Counted from the stretch's first letter, positions 1 through 9,825 are shown. The stretch is 64,000 bases of DNA from Lewinellaceae bacterium (GCA_020636045.1 JACJYP010000002.1:551108-615107); one strand, 5' to 3'. Notes: generated by a model from the sequence alone, not told the origin. Numbers and translations are program-made.

Positions 1-1
1 A

Positions 2-1327
2 TCAGTTACAGAAATGATTGTCGAAAGCCATACCGGATTGCATCGGTTCCGGCTGGACCAAATCGATCACATCTTTGTGCCCGGACGAACTTCGAAAGGC
101 AGGGTTACGGGGGGAATTGTTGGTCTTGTGATCGATGCAGGGCTCCTTGTAATTGCTGTCAGTTCGACCAGTTTCGACTTAAACCTTACGCTGTGTCCGC
201 ATGTGTATAGCTATGACGGTGCTGAATACCATCTTGATGCCGAAATATGCAGCGGTTCGTTTTATAAAGAAGCCCAGGTGCCCGACCGGGTAGTGCTTCC
301 CCATCTTCAAGCTGATGCTAACGGCATATACAGGGTTAAACTGGCCAACGAGATGCAGGAGAGCGACTATATCGACCAGGTAAATCTGCTGGTATTCGAT
401 CATCTTGCAGACGCGACCGTTTATCCCACTCGCGCGGGCCGTTATTTAGCGCTGACCAGGCCACAGGCGCCGCTTAGTGCACACAGTTCCAAAGGTTCGG
501 ATATGAGAGCGTTGTTGAGCGATCGCGAGCCCGGTTCTTGTTGGATTGGTAATCCGTTCGCATACGACCCCGATCGCGATACCTGTCTTCGGGAGCAGCT
601 CGAACTGACCTTTGACAAACCTGCCGGTGCAGTTGATGCGGCCCTATTGCTGAACCTGTGCAACACCAAATGGGCGGCAACGCAACAAATGACATTTATG
701 TCGCTACAGGAGCAGGCGCATCCCGGCTGGTATACAGGGCTCGATGCCGAACAAGGCGCCGCACTGAAAGCCGTATTGATCAGGGAAAACGGACTGGCGG
801 TCAGCGTATGGGACGGTATACAGTGGAAAGAGGTAGGACAGATCGATGTCGTCGGCCCGGCCGCAGAACGGTCGGAACTGCTGGAGATCGACTTGCAGGG
901 CTTGCCGGACGGTGTATTAAAGGTCCGCCTGGACTGCCCGCCGGGTTATTGGATGGTCAACAGTGCGCAAGTTGATTTCTCGTACGAGGAGGCCGTTTTG
1001 ACGAAAGTCCTCCAGCCAGTCGGGGCGCATGATCAACATGGCAGAAATGTTATGCAGTTGCTTGGCTCGGCCGACGGCAAGTGCCACGTCATGCCCGAAG
1101 CAGGGAATTACGTTGAACTGCATTTTGAGGTCCCTTCCCCGGAGCCGCACACCGGGCGAACGCTTGTATTGCAGTGCGACGGCTATTACTCGCCGCATCT
1201 TCAGGCAGGGGGAGAACCTCAAACGGAACTCGCCGGTCATCTGCTAAAGCCGGGCGCCTTTAACAAATGGCGTCTGCAAGCCCTGCACCGGCAGACGGAG
1301 CGGGCTGTTGCGCAGCACAGCCGGTAA
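2..1327 (+). CDS. Hypothetical membrane-linked protein, 5' end cut by window edge
   Basis: The frame is open to the first base, so the gene begins upstream and the ATG at 14 is probably internal. About 441 residues are visible. A hydrophobic glycine-rich stretch near visible residues 36-55 looks like one membrane segment. It is followed by a Cys-Pro-x-Val-Tyr-x-Tyr-Asp-Gly motif, a block ending Asn-Glu-Met-x-Glu-x-x-Tyr-Ile-Asp, and a beta-rich remainder. I do not recognise a named domain. It may belong to a family of uncharacterised proteins with a CPFVY-type motif, but that is from memory of similar sequences, not a search. It ends at TAA 1325-1327, immediately before the hairpin that terminates groL on the other strand. 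Confidence 0.75.
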   Translation, partial: SVTEMIVESHTGLHRFRLDQIDHIFVPGRTSKGRVTGGIVGLVIDAGLLVIAVSSTSFDLNLTLCPHVYSYDGAEYHLDAEICSGSFYKEAQVPDRVVLPHLQADANGIYRVKLANEMQESDYIDQVNLLVFDHLADATVYPTRAGRYLALTRPQAPLSAHSSKGSDMRALLSDREPGSCWIGNPFAYDPDRDTCLREQLELTFDKPAGAVDAALLLNLCNTKWAATQQMTFMSLQEQAHPGWYTGLDAEQGAALKAVLIRENGLAVSVWDGIQWKEVGQIDVVGPAAERSELLEIDLQGLPDGVLKVRLDCPPGYWMVNSAQVDFSYEEAVLTKVLQPVGAHDQHGRNVMQLLGSADGKCHVMPEAGNYVELHFEVPSPEPHTGRTLVLQCDGYYSPHLQAGGEPQTELAGHLLKPGAFNKWRLQALHRQTERAVAQHSR

Positions 1328-1357
1328 ACAAAAAAGGCACTGCCGCCTGGCAGTGCC
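1325..1357 (-). terminator. Rho-independent terminator of groL
   Basis: A 9-bp perfect stem (1336-1344 with 1349-1357) has a 4-nt loop. Read on the minus strand it is followed by a run of T (complement of the A-tract 1329-1335). It lies about 40 bp beyond the groL stop codon. It abuts the stop codon of the convergent upstream gene, so it may act in both directions. Confidence 0.8.
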
Positions 1358-1396
1358 CTATGTTGATTCCGGACTGTTCTTCTTTCGAACGGTCGA

Positions 1397-3085
<1,689 letters not shown>

Positions 3086-3131
3086 TCAAAGGGGTCAGGT
3101 AAGAGAGATCGAGGCTATGCCCCGGCCATCA

Positions 3132-3395
3132 TTAGATGATCACCAGGATATCGTCTTCGCGCATGATGAGGTAATCCTGCCCTTCGTAGCTGATCTCCTG
3201 GCCGGAATATTTTCCGTAGAGTACGATGTCGCCTACTTGAACAGTCATGAGGTTGCCGTCTTTGCCGGGGCCAACGGCGATGACTTCACCGCGCTGCGGC
3301 TTTTCTTTTGCCGTATCGGGGATGATGATCCCGCCCTTCGTTTTTTCGTCGGCAGGCGCCGGCTTCACAATGACACGGTCTGCGATTGGTTTCAT
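3132..3395 (-). CDS. groS: Co-chaperonin GroES (10 kDa)
   Basis: This is the heptameric lid of the GroEL folding chamber. It has 87 residues, slightly shorter than the E. coli protein. Recognisable parts are the N-terminal [18 protein letters not shown], the mobile-loop region with GGIIIPD, and the ending [13 protein letters not shown]. It precedes groL on the same strand. No CIRCE element (TTAGCACTC-N9-GAGTGCTAA) is present in the upstream 325 bp, so HrcA-type control at this site is not supported. Confidence 0.98.
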   Translation of the reverse strand: MKPIADRVIVKPAPADEKTKGGIIIPDTAKEKPQRGEVIAVGPGKDGNLMTVQVGDIVLYGKYSGQEISYEGQDYLIMREDDILVII

Positions 3396-3721
3396 ACGTC
3401 TGAATTATTTTTATTTTGGTTAAACTAATATTTGAGCCGCTAAACAGAATTTCCTGTGGCAACAGGGCGATTTGCAGCCGATGACGTTTTATCAGACTTC
3501 GTGCCATGCCTGCTTTTCTGCCATTTTTGCAGGCGTCTGTCACAGGCTTTGTCAGCTTGGCACGATCCGACCGACAATTTGACCATGCAAATTCGATTGC
3601 CAAAATTTGGAAGCTTCGAATGCTTTCGACATTTTTGCTTTGGCAACACGACCGGAAACAAGCCGAAAACCGATAAAGACATCTTAGTGTACACCGTTAC
3701 TTTTTAACAAAAGCATCGAAC
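3396..3721. other. Intergenic region between groES and a divergent gene
   Basis: This 326-bp spacer must hold both divergent promoters. I see no CIRCE and no clean TAnnTTTG box. A nested dyad lies at 3591-3621: outer arms ATTCGA and TCGAAT around an inner CCAAA-A-TTTGG. It could be an operator, but this is weak evidence. No RNA gene was recognised. Confidence 0.5.
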
Positions 3722-4441
3722 ATGAACACATTATCGGAGACCTGGTTTATCGAAGGCAACATCGACTTTGAATCGAAAAAATACACCGTACTGGCCTACC
3801 TGCAGCGCGTCAACCAGTTCTTCAACGAGAAGAAGCTGTACCCCCAACTGTCCGACGTGATCTTTCACTACAACAACCTCGTCAACTTCAAACAGAACAA
3901 GCGCCTCCTGCAAAATCGCTTCCCGCGCCGGCTCACCGGCGTGCAACTGCAAAAACTCGAACTGCTGTATGAAGAAATGATCGCCGACGACGAACTGATG
4001 GCCGAGATCGAACAGATCACACATTTCGCTTCACAAAAAATGAAGGCGACCATTAGTGGCGGCACCGATCTGTACGACTACGTTGAGGATAACATTAGCA
4101 TCACACCGGTGGGTATTTTGCCGATGGATATCGAAGAAGGCTACTTTTTTCTGTGCGACGGCTACTACCGATCCATCTACGTGTACCAGTATAAGATTAG
4201 TATTTTTCAGCGCTCCAATGACAAATACCGGAGCCTGCGCTCGCAATACCTGAGCGCCTGGGAACGCAACTTCACCAATACCTATGAAAGCATCAAAGCC
4301 GATCTGATGCGTCACTACCGCGATCTGTCCACGCCGGCGGTCTACACCATTGAAACCCAACTCACCTACCCGGTGGAAGAAACCCTGCTGCCGATCGCCA
4401 AGCGCTCGCTGGTGCGTTATATCGAAACGACGCGCATGTAG
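3722..4441 (+). CDS. Conserved hypothetical cytosolic protein
   Basis: It has 239 residues with no signal peptide or membrane segment. It is rich in Tyr, Gln and charged residues and looks helical in its first half (a Leu-rich stretch near 75-100). I recognise no catalytic motif. It resembles single-copy hypothetical proteins of Bacteroidota, by impression only. It is divergent from groES and followed, after 141 bp, by the sugar kinase. The ATG at 3722 is chosen because the upstream sequence is AT-rich and lacks coding character. Confidence 0.8.
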   Translation: MNTLSETWFIEGNIDFESKKYTVLAYLQRVNQFFNEKKLYPQLSDVIFHYNNLVNFKQNKRLLQNRFPRRLTGVQLQKLELLYEEMIADDELMAEIEQITHFASQKMKATISGGTDLYDYVEDNISITPVGILPMDIEEGYFFLCDGYYRSIYVYQYKISIFQRSNDKYRSLRSQYLSAWERNFTNTYESIKADLMRHYRDLSTPAVYTIETQLTYPVEETLLPIAKRSLVRYIETTRM

Positions 4442-4582
4442 TTTGTTTGAATGCCCGGATTTTGCCGTATCATTGCCCCGTAATTGTTGGGAATCGAAGC
4501 GGGAATAATTTGCTTGCGCCTGAATGTCAGAAAATGTGCGCAAACGGGCCCCTCGACCCTTATAAAACCGTGTATTGCTGAC

Positions 4583-5515
4583 ATGCGAAGACCAGTTGAT
4601 ATTCTTTCCTGCGGCGAGCTGCTGATCGACTTCATTACGGCGGAGTTCGTGCAGACCCTCGACGAAGCCACGCTATTCAAACGTATCCCCGGCGGTAGTC
4701 CCGCCAATCTTTGCATGAACATGGCCCGGCTTGGAAATAACACCATGCTCGCGGCAAGCGTCGGCAACGACGACATGGGCACCATCCTGCGCAATTATGT
4801 GGCCCGTCTCGGCGTGGATGTTTCGTATGTCGTGCAGGTAGACGAGCCGACCACCCTGATCCTGGTCACCCGCTCGGCAGCGGTTTCCAATTTTCAGCCT
4901 TATCGCGGCGCCGATACCATGCTGTCGATCCGCCAGTTCCCTTTCAGCCGCTTCGAAGAAATATCCATTCTCCACACCACCTGTTTTGCCCTCAGCAAGA
5001 ACCCTGCGCAGCATGTGATCATGGAAGCCGCCGAAAAGGCCAAACGCGCGGGCTGCCAACTTAGCGTAGATGCCAATTATGCCGAAAAAGTGTGGCCCGA
5101 GCGCCGCGAAGCGCAACGCCTGCTGTCGGAACTCTGCCGGCTTGGCGCGCTGGTCAAGGTCAGCGACGTAGACTGGACGCGCCTGTACGAAGACGAATCG
5201 CCAAAACCCGACGTCGTGCTCGATCACTTTTTGAAAATGGGCGCTGCGGAGGTGTGCTTTACCCTCGGCGCCGAAGGCTGCTGGGTCGCCAACGACCGCC
5301 AGCGTCATTTCCTGCCCGCCCGTCCGGTGGAAGTGAAAGACACCACCGGCGCCGGCGATGCTTTCTGGTCGGGTTACCTCACCGCCCGGCTCGACGGGAA
5401 GGATCTGGTGGATTGCGCCATGGCCGGCCGCCGCATGGCAGAGATCAAACTCGGTCATTTCGGCCCGCTGCCCGACCGCGTGGAGCGCAGCGAGGTTTAC
5501 GTAGACCTTGTCTGA
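4583..5515 (+). CDS. PfkB-family carbohydrate kinase, fructokinase-like
   Basis: This predicted ATP-dependent sugar kinase has 310 residues from the ATG at 4583. The frame is open upstream to a TTG at 4484, but homologues start just before the DILSCGELLIDF strand. The first PfkB signature appears as PGGSPANLCMNMARLG (residues about 34-49). The second, with the catalytic base, is DTTGAGDAFWSG near residues 254-265. The substrate is probably fructose or a related ketose; the exact sugar cannot be read from sequence. It stands alone and ends before a 12-bp perfect hairpin. Confidence 0.9.
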   Translation: MRRPVDILSCGELLIDFITAEFVQTLDEATLFKRIPGGSPANLCMNMARLGNNTMLAASVGNDDMGTILRNYVARLGVDVSYVVQVDEPTTLILVTRSAAVSNFQPYRGADTMLSIRQFPFSRFEEISILHTTCFALSKNPAQHVIMEAAEKAKRAGCQLSVDANYAEKVWPERREAQRLLSELCRLGALVKVSDVDWTRLYEDESPKPDVVLDHFLKMGAAEVCFTLGAEGCWVANDRQRHFLPARPVEVKDTTGAGDAFWSGYLTARLDGKDLVDCAMAGRRMAEIKLGHFGPLPDRVERSEVYVDLV

Positions 5516-5526
5516 TGCGGCTTCAG

Positions 5527-5555
5527 GAGGCTATTTGAGTTTGTCAAATAGCCTC
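5527..5555 (+). terminator. Perfect hairpin after the sugar kinase gene
   Basis: The 12-bp arms GAGGCTATTTGA (5527-5538) and TCAAATAGCCTC (5544-5555) form a perfect stem with a 5-nt loop, 11 bp beyond the kinase stop. There is no T-tract, so it may be a transcript-end stabiliser rather than an intrinsic terminator. Confidence 0.55.
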
Positions 5556-5572
5556 TAAATGACAAAATATCC

Positions 5573-6100
5573 ATGCCGGAAGAAGAACTCTATTCATTTA
5601 CCTCGATCCTGGAAGCGTCCACCAATAAGTTGTGGGGCTGCCATTTCGGCGTACCTGACTTTGTTGTAGCGGCGTTGTCGGGTGCCGGCGAAGCACGGCG
5701 GGTCGTGTGCACCTTGAATGAGAAAAAGACTTTCCAGTGCGCCCTGCTGCCCCGCGGCGACGGCTCGTTCCTGATCACCGTCAATAAAAAACTGCGCGAC
5801 CAACTGGGCCTGAAGATCGGCATGAAGGTGCAGGCAAGCCTGAAAAAGGACGAAAGCCGATACGGCCTGCCCATGCCGGAAGAAATGGCCGAAGTGCTGG
5901 CGCAGGACGAGCAGGCCAACCGCCTGTTTCATGCCCTTACGCCCGGCAAACAACGCACCCTGCTCTACATTGCCGGCCATGTAAAAAATACCGACGGCCG
6001 CATCGCGCGCGCCCTTGCCATTGCGGAGCATCTGAAAGCCGGCCAGGGAAAAATCGACTACCGGCAACTGAACGAAGATTTGAAAAACAGCAGGCGGTGA
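5573..6100 (+). CDS. DUF1905 / YdeI-OmpD-associated domain protein
   Basis: It has 175 residues. The N-terminal half fits the DUF1905 barrel (KTFQCALLPRGDGSFLITVNK, then GLKIGMKVQASL). The C-terminal 55 residues fit the YdeI/OmdA module (FHALTPGKQRTLLYIAGHVK, then RIARALAIAEHL). The two-domain layout is common in soil and aquatic bacteria. The E. coli relative was linked to resistance to antimicrobial peptides, but the biochemical role is unknown. It is a single gene, followed by the repeat-rich intergenic region. Confidence 0.8.
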   Translation: MPEEELYSFTSILEASTNKLWGCHFGVPDFVVAALSGAGEARRVVCTLNEKKTFQCALLPRGDGSFLITVNKKLRDQLGLKIGMKVQASLKKDESRYGLPMPEEMAEVLAQDEQANRLFHALTPGKQRTLLYIAGHVKNTDGRIARALAIAEHLKAGQGKIDYRQLNEDLKNSRR

Positions 6101-6115
6101 GGGGAAATGATACGA

Positions 6116-6152
6116 AGTAAACAGCAGGCAGTAGCAGCAGGCAGTGGCAGTG
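6116..6152 (+). repeat. Dispersed GCAGT-rich repeat, copy A
   Basis: It begins AGTAAACAGCAGGCAGTAGC and continues with GCAGGCAGTGGCAGTG. Related copies occur at 6854-6882 (inverted), 9554-9576 (direct) and 9647-9670 (inverted). All are intergenic. The AATTTGGA segment just downstream is also shared with copies B and C. Confidence 0.7.
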
Positions 6153-6162
6153 TTAATATGGA

Positions 6163-6187
6163 TAACGTGAAATTTGGATAGGTTTTT
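6163..6187 (+). repeat. Left arm of 25-bp inverted repeat flanking tandem array
   Basis: This segment (ATAACGTGAA, then ATTTGGATAGGTTTT) matches the reverse complement of 6767-6792 with one substitution and one indel. The two arms bracket the 42-bp tandem array at about 600 bp spacing. Confidence 0.75.
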
Positions 6188-6195
6188 CTTCACTT

Positions 6196-6215
6196 TTCGG
6201 GTGTATGAACCCGAA
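6196..6215. repeat. Short perfect hairpin
   Basis: The arms TTCGGGT and ACCCGAA with a 6-nt loop lie between the left inverted-repeat arm and the tandem array. There is no adjacent T-tract. Confidence 0.5.
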
Positions 6216-6309
6216 CGATAAAGTCTGATGATCCCGGCGTCTTGTGAAACGGCACTTTTTTAGAATGAAAAGGGCTCTATCCCGCCGCTACGCATCAAAC
6301 GGAACCCGT

Positions 6310-6670
6310 TACACAAAGGGCGTTTGTCTTGACAAGGAACCCTGTAACGATTACACAAAGGGCGTTTGTCTTGACAAGGAACCTTGCAACGCTTACACAA
6401 AGGGCGTTTGTCTTGACAAGGAACCTTGCAGCGATTACACAAAGGGCGTTTGTCTTGACAAGGAACCTTGCAACGACAACACAAAGGGCGTTTGTCTTGA
6501 CAAGGAACCTTGTAACGATTACACAAAGGGCGTTTGTCTTGACAAGGAACCCTGTAGCGATTACACAAAGGGCGTTTGTCTTGACAAGGAAGGAACTTTG
6601 CAGCGATTACATAAAGGGCGTTTGTCTTGACAAGGAACCCCTGCAACGACTACAAAGGGCGTTTGTCAAT
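6310..6670. repeat. 42-bp tandem repeat array, eight full units plus a partial
   Basis: Units start at 6310, 6352, 6394, 6436, 6478, 6520, 6562 (46 bp) and 6608 (43 bp), with a broken unit from 6651. The first 31 bp are nearly invariant and contain ACAAAGGGCGTTTGTC and a small dyad TTGTC-TT-GACAA. Variation is confined to the last 11 bp. The first six units are exactly 42 bp and would encode a 14-residue motif containing KGVCLDKEPC. The 46- and 43-bp units break every frame, so coding is unlikely. Confidence 0.95.
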
Positions 6671-6766
6671 ACACATTACTCCTTTGCGCCGGTGTCTTGT
6701 GATCAGGTACAAACACCGCAGAGTTTTTCCTGTCTGTAAAGGGTTGATTTGCAATACATGTATCCC

Positions 6767-6792
6767 AAAACCTATCCAAAAATTCACGTTAT
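6767..6792 (-). repeat. Right arm of inverted repeat flanking tandem array
   Basis: This segment reads AAAACCTATCCAAAAATTCA and then CGTTAT. Its reverse complement matches 6163-6187. It lies downstream of the array and next to the inverted copy of the GCAGT-rich repeat. Confidence 0.75.
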
Positions 6793-6853
6793 GGATACGA
6801 ATTGCTGCGCAAATATGATCTCCATTTCCTGCTGTGTCCAAATTCCGGCATTT

Positions 6854-6882
6854 CTGCCTACTGCCACTGTCAACTGCTTACT
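6854..6882 (-). repeat. Dispersed GCAGT-rich repeat, copy B (inverted)
   Basis: The reverse complement reads AGTAAGCAGTTGACAGTGGC followed by AGTAGGCAG. It is then followed by AATTTGGACACAGCAGG, which resembles AATTTGGATAAAGCAGG beside copy C. It is opposite in orientation to copy A. Confidence 0.7.
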
Positions 6883-6912
6883 TCTCCATCGGCCCTGACC
6901 GGGGAGCTGGCA

Positions 6913-7509
6913 TTACAAACCACTTTTTGCGCGGGCCTCCGCAAGCAGTTCCGGAAAGAATGCCTGAAAATCTTCAGAGAAAAGGGAAAGGTGCTCGAAA
7001 AAGTACTCCGAAAAGGCGCCTGAGGCCACACTTTCCCGGAAACTCTCCTGCTTGATGCGCCGGCTAAACTGCTGCAACACCCATTCCAGTCCGTTGCGCT
7101 GACGGTAGCCGTGCAAAAAACGGCCCTGCAGCATATGCGGCAGCCGTCTCTGCCAGACGTCCGGCATCTCATCCGCCCGCTTTTCGAGCCGCCGGTACGT
7201 CTTTTGGGCAAAAATGTCGAACGATTCTGTGCTGTATTGTTCCCAGTGGATCGCCAGCAAATGATCATACAGGATATCCGTCACCGCCGGCGCATATCGT
7301 CCCGCGAATTGCCGGATGCGTTCCTTGCTCGCGCGCGGTCCCGCGTGCTGGTCTGTGAAACTGTCGATCGCCCGGTGCAGCAAAATGCCGCGCTGAACGC
7401 CTTCCGGATAGTCTTTCCAGGCGCTCCCCTTGATGTCGTCGCCAATGAAATTGCCGAGCAGCAGGTCTTCGTCGTCGAAGGAAAGAAAACAATGGGCGAG
7501 GTGGTTCAT
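6913..7509 (-). CDS. Acyl-carrier-protein phosphodiesterase family protein (AcpH-like, DUF479)
   Basis: Family members remove 4'-phosphopantetheine from acyl carrier protein. The protein has 198 residues, the usual length. It starts MNHLAHCFLSF with GNFIGDDIKG near residue 19 and GILLHRAIDSFTDQH near residue 41; these His/Asp motifs define the family. It is helical throughout, with no signal peptide. It is a single gene, divergent from ychF. The family assignment is firm, the exact substrate is inferred. Confidence 0.88.
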   Translation of the reverse strand: MNHLAHCFLSFDDEDLLLGNFIGDDIKGSAWKDYPEGVQRGILLHRAIDSFTDQHAGPRASKERIRQFAGRYAPAVTDILYDHLLAIHWEQYSTESFDIFAQKTYRRLEKRADEMPDVWQRRLPHMLQGRFLHGYRQRNGLEWVLQQFSRRIKQESFRESVASGAFSEYFFEHLSLFSEDFQAFFPELLAEARAKSGL

Positions 7510-7637
7510 ATCGGACTGGTTGCAGATGTCTGCCGGATTGTTTGCAACGCGGGCAGGTGGAAAAGGTTTTCGGGTGACGGAGGATTTGTTTTGAATGAAG
7601 ACTTTACAGGCAAACGAAAAATCACGGCCGCTTTTTC

Positions 7638-7645
7638 TACCTTTG
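7638..7645 (+). promoter_or_regulatory. Candidate TAnnTTTG promoter element for ychF
   Basis: TACCTTTG matches the Bacteroidota -7 consensus and lies 92 bp upstream of the ychF ATG. No TTG is found at the expected -33 position, so support is weak. Confidence 0.3.
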
Positions 7646-7737
7646 CGCCCGTTTTTTCAATGCTCAAATGTAACAACGGCAATCCAAACCCGGCATTTGC
7701 AGCCCAAACAAGTATTCTTTACGCATAATTACCTTAA

Positions 7738-8844
7738 ATGGCTCTTCAATGCGGCATCGTCGGACTGCCTAATGTCGGCAAATCGACCCTGTTTAACGCC
7801 CTGACCAGCGGCAAGGCCCTGGCGGCCAACTATCCCTTCGCCACAAAAGACCCCAATGTGGGCGTGATCACCGTACCCGACGAACGGCTCGACAAACTGG
7901 CGGAACTCGTAGACCCCCAGCGCATCGTGCCCACGACGGTGGAGATCGTCGACATCGCCGGCCTGATCAAAGGCGCGAGCCAGGGTGAAGGCCTCGGCAA
8001 CCAGTTCCTCGCCAACATCCGCGAAGTGGACGCCATCGTACACGTCGTGCGCTGTTTCGATGACGACAACGTCGTGCACGTCGACGGCTCGGTAAACCCC
8101 GTGCGCGACAAAGAGATCATCGACCTCGAACTGGGACTGAAAGACCTCGAGACCGTGGAAAAAAGGATCGAAAAGGTGTCGCGCGCCGCAAAAGCGGGCA
8201 ACAAGGACGACCTTCGCACCCTCGAAGTGCTGAACCGTATCAAGGCACTGCTCGAAAGCGGCAAGCCGGCCCGCGAATTGCTCGCCGGCCTCGACGAAGA
8301 TGGCGTGATGCTGGTGACACGCGACCTTTCGCTGCTCACAGCGAAGCCCACACTCTACGTTTGTAACGTCGACGAAAGCGCCATCGAGTCGGGTAACGCG
8401 CACACCGAGGCATTTAAAACGGCTGTGACCGGCGAAAATGCGGAAGTGATCCTCATTTGTGCAGGCATCGAAGCCCAGATCGCGGACATGGAATCGAAAG
8501 AAGAGCGCGCAGAATTTCTCGAAATGATGGGCCTGAGCGAACCCGGGAAGAACAGGCTGATCCGCGCTTGCTACTCCCTGCTCAACCTGATCACCTATTT
8601 TACTGCCGGCGAAAAAGAAGTGCGCGCATGGACGGTACGCCGCGGCGCCAAGGCGCCCGAAGCAGCCGGCGTGATCCACTCCGATTTCGAAAAAGGCTTT
8701 ATCCGCGCCGAAGTGATCAAATATGCCGACTTCGTAAACCTGGGTTCGGAAGCAAAGGTCAAGGAAGCGGGAAAAATGGCGGTGGAAGGCAAGGAATACG
8801 TAGTAACCGACGGCGACGTCATGCACTTCCGGTTCAATGTGTGA
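7738..8844 (+). CDS. ychF: Redox-regulated ATPase YchF (Obg-like ATPase OLA1)
   Basis: This ribosome-associated P-loop NTPase prefers ATP and is conserved in nearly all bacteria. It has 368 residues. G1 GLPNVGKSTLFNALT is at residues 8-22, the G3 region is VDIAGLIKGASQGEGLGNQFL, and a coiled-coil insertion lies near 130-190. The C-terminal TGS-type domain has WTVRRGAKAPEAAGVIHSDF and ends near VTDGDVMHFRFNV. It is downstream-adjacent to a HAD phosphatase gene (46-bp gap), which may be co-transcribed. Confidence 0.98.
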   Translation: MALQCGIVGLPNVGKSTLFNALTSGKALAANYPFATKDPNVGVITVPDERLDKLAELVDPQRIVPTTVEIVDIAGLIKGASQGEGLGNQFLANIREVDAIVHVVRCFDDDNVVHVDGSVNPVRDKEIIDLELGLKDLETVEKRIEKVSRAAKAGNKDDLRTLEVLNRIKALLESGKPARELLAGLDEDGVMLVTRDLSLLTAKPTLYVCNVDESAIESGNAHTEAFKTAVTGENAEVILICAGIEAQIADMESKEERAEFLEMMGLSEPGKNRLIRACYSLLNLITYFTAGEKEVRAWTVRRGAKAPEAAGVIHSDFEKGFIRAEVIKYADFVNLGSEAKVKEAGKMAVEGKEYVVTDGDVMHFRFNV

Positions 8845-8890
8845 TGCCCCGGGCTAACGACTTACAATTTTTTACCAACGATTTATATCC

Positions 8891-9499
8891 GTGTCCATAT
8901 CCACGATCATATTCGACCTCGGCGGGGTGCTCATCGACTGGAACCCTGAATACGTTTACCGGCAAACGATCCCCGACCCCGAGCGGCGGAAATATTTTTA
9001 CGAACACATCTGCACCCACGACTGGAATGTAGAGCAGGATGCGGGGCGCTCGCTGGCGCTGGCGACGGAACAACTCGTGGCGCAGCACCCCGACTGGGAA
9101 CCGGAGATACGCGATTACTACGGCCGCTGGGAAGAAATGCTGGGCGGCCCGATCGACGACACGGTGCAACTGCTGGAGGAACTGCGCACAAAAGAAACCC
9201 ACCGCTTGCTGGCGCTGACCAACTGGAGCGGCGAAACCTTCCCGGTGGCCCTGGACCGCTACGACTTTCTGCACTGGTTCGAGGGGATCGTGGTGTCGGG
9301 CGACGAAAAAACGCGCAAGCCGTTCCCGGAGATGTACCGCATCCTGCTCGACCGGTACGAAGTGTCTCCTTCAGAGGCGGTGTTCATCGACGACAGCCTG
9401 AAAAATGTGGAAGCCGCCGAAGCGCTCGGCATCCGCAGCATCCATTTTCAGGGGGCTGGTCAGTTGCGCTCCGAACTGGGTCGCCTTGAAGTATTGTAG
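8891..9499 (+). CDS. HAD-superfamily phosphatase, YihX-like (subfamily IA)
   Basis: It has 202 residues from a GTG at 8891; no better ATG lies upstream in frame. Motif I is FDLGGVLID with nucleophile Asp9. The usual second Asp is replaced by Gly, as in YihX and epoxide-hydrolase N-domain relatives. Motif II is LTNWS, the Lys is in KPFPEMY, and motif III is FIDDS. A helical cap lies between motifs I and II. Sugar phosphatase activity (glucose-1-phosphate for YihX) is plausible but not shown by sequence. It ends just before a large hairpin. Confidence 0.9.
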   Translation: MSISTIIFDLGGVLIDWNPEYVYRQTIPDPERRKYFYEHICTHDWNVEQDAGRSLALATEQLVAQHPDWEPEIRDYYGRWEEMLGGPIDDTVQLLEELRTKETHRLLALTNWSGETFPVALDRYDFLHWFEGIVVSGDEKTRKPFPEMYRILLDRYEVSPSEAVFIDDSLKNVEAAEALGIRSIHFQGAGQLRSELGRLEVL

Positions 9500-9555
9500 G
9501 CGTACTCCCGCTGCTCCGGCGAAGGGCCACTTTCGTCCCGGGGTCGGGAGTATGC
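9500..9555 (+). terminator. Hairpin following the HAD gene
   Basis: The arms GCGTACTCCCG (9500-9510) and CGGGAGTATGC (9545-9555) pair over 11 positions with one G-U. A GC-rich loop may fold further. It begins immediately after the stop codon and runs into the GCAGT-rich repeat. It has no T-tract. Confidence 0.5.
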
Positions 9556-9576
9556 AGTGGCAGTAGCAGTTAGCAG
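9554..9576 (+). repeat. Dispersed GCAGT-rich repeat, copy C
   Basis: The segment GCAGTGGCAGTAGCAGTTAG and its continuation matches the reverse complement of 9645-9674 at 18 of 19 central positions. With copy D it forms an inverted pair about 70 bp apart. It is followed by AATTTGGATAAAGCAGG, shared with copy B. Confidence 0.7.
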
Positions 9577-9646
9577 TAATAGCAGAATTTGGATAAAGCA
9601 GGCGTTAGAAACCTTTTTCGAGCAGTAATTTGTATCAATATCAATA

Positions 9647-9670
9647 CTGCCACTGCCAACTGCTACTGCC
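9647..9670 (-). repeat. Dispersed GCAGT-rich repeat, copy D (inverted)
   Basis: The reverse complement reads GGCAGTAGCAGTTGGCAGTG then GCAG. It pairs with copy C. The remainder of the 326-bp spacer (9500-9825) shows no gene. Confidence 0.7.
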
Positions 9671-9825
9671 AACTTCGTTTTCAAAATGCTGCGCCACAAA
9701 ACCGATCAACCCTGCTTTCGTCCCTTCTCCGGCCTCCGCGATCGAAAAAAATTCGATTGAACCAATAATTTCCGGTGTTTTACAGTTATGCGTGGTACCT
9801 TGCCATGCACAATTCCTTGCTTGCT

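Larger units (their letters stand above)
6101..6912. other. 812-bp intergenic region filled with repeats
   Basis: It contains, in order, a GCAGT-rich repeat copy (6116-6152), the left arm of an inverted repeat (6163-6187), a small hairpin (6196-6215), a 42-bp tandem array (6310-6670), the right arm (6767-6791) and an inverted copy of the GCAGT-rich repeat (6854-6882). Open frames here are by-products of the 42-bp (14-codon) period and lose frame in the last units. I do not call a gene. Confidence 0.75.

Noticed and set aside
3396..3470. CIRCE heat-shock operator before groES
   Set aside because: The TTAGCACTC/GAGTGCTAA inverted repeat is absent.
6310..6650. Repeated TTGACA as sigma-70 -35 boxes
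   Set aside because: Each lies inside the tandem unit with no -10 partner, and Bacteroidota use a different promoter consensus.
6310..6670. CRISPR array
   Set aside because: The variable parts are only 11 bp and nearly identical between units, and no cas genes are near.
6244..6739. Protein-coding genes within the 42-bp repeats on either strand
   Set aside because: All frames are open because the period is a multiple of three; the 46- and 43-bp units break them and there is no start context or homology.
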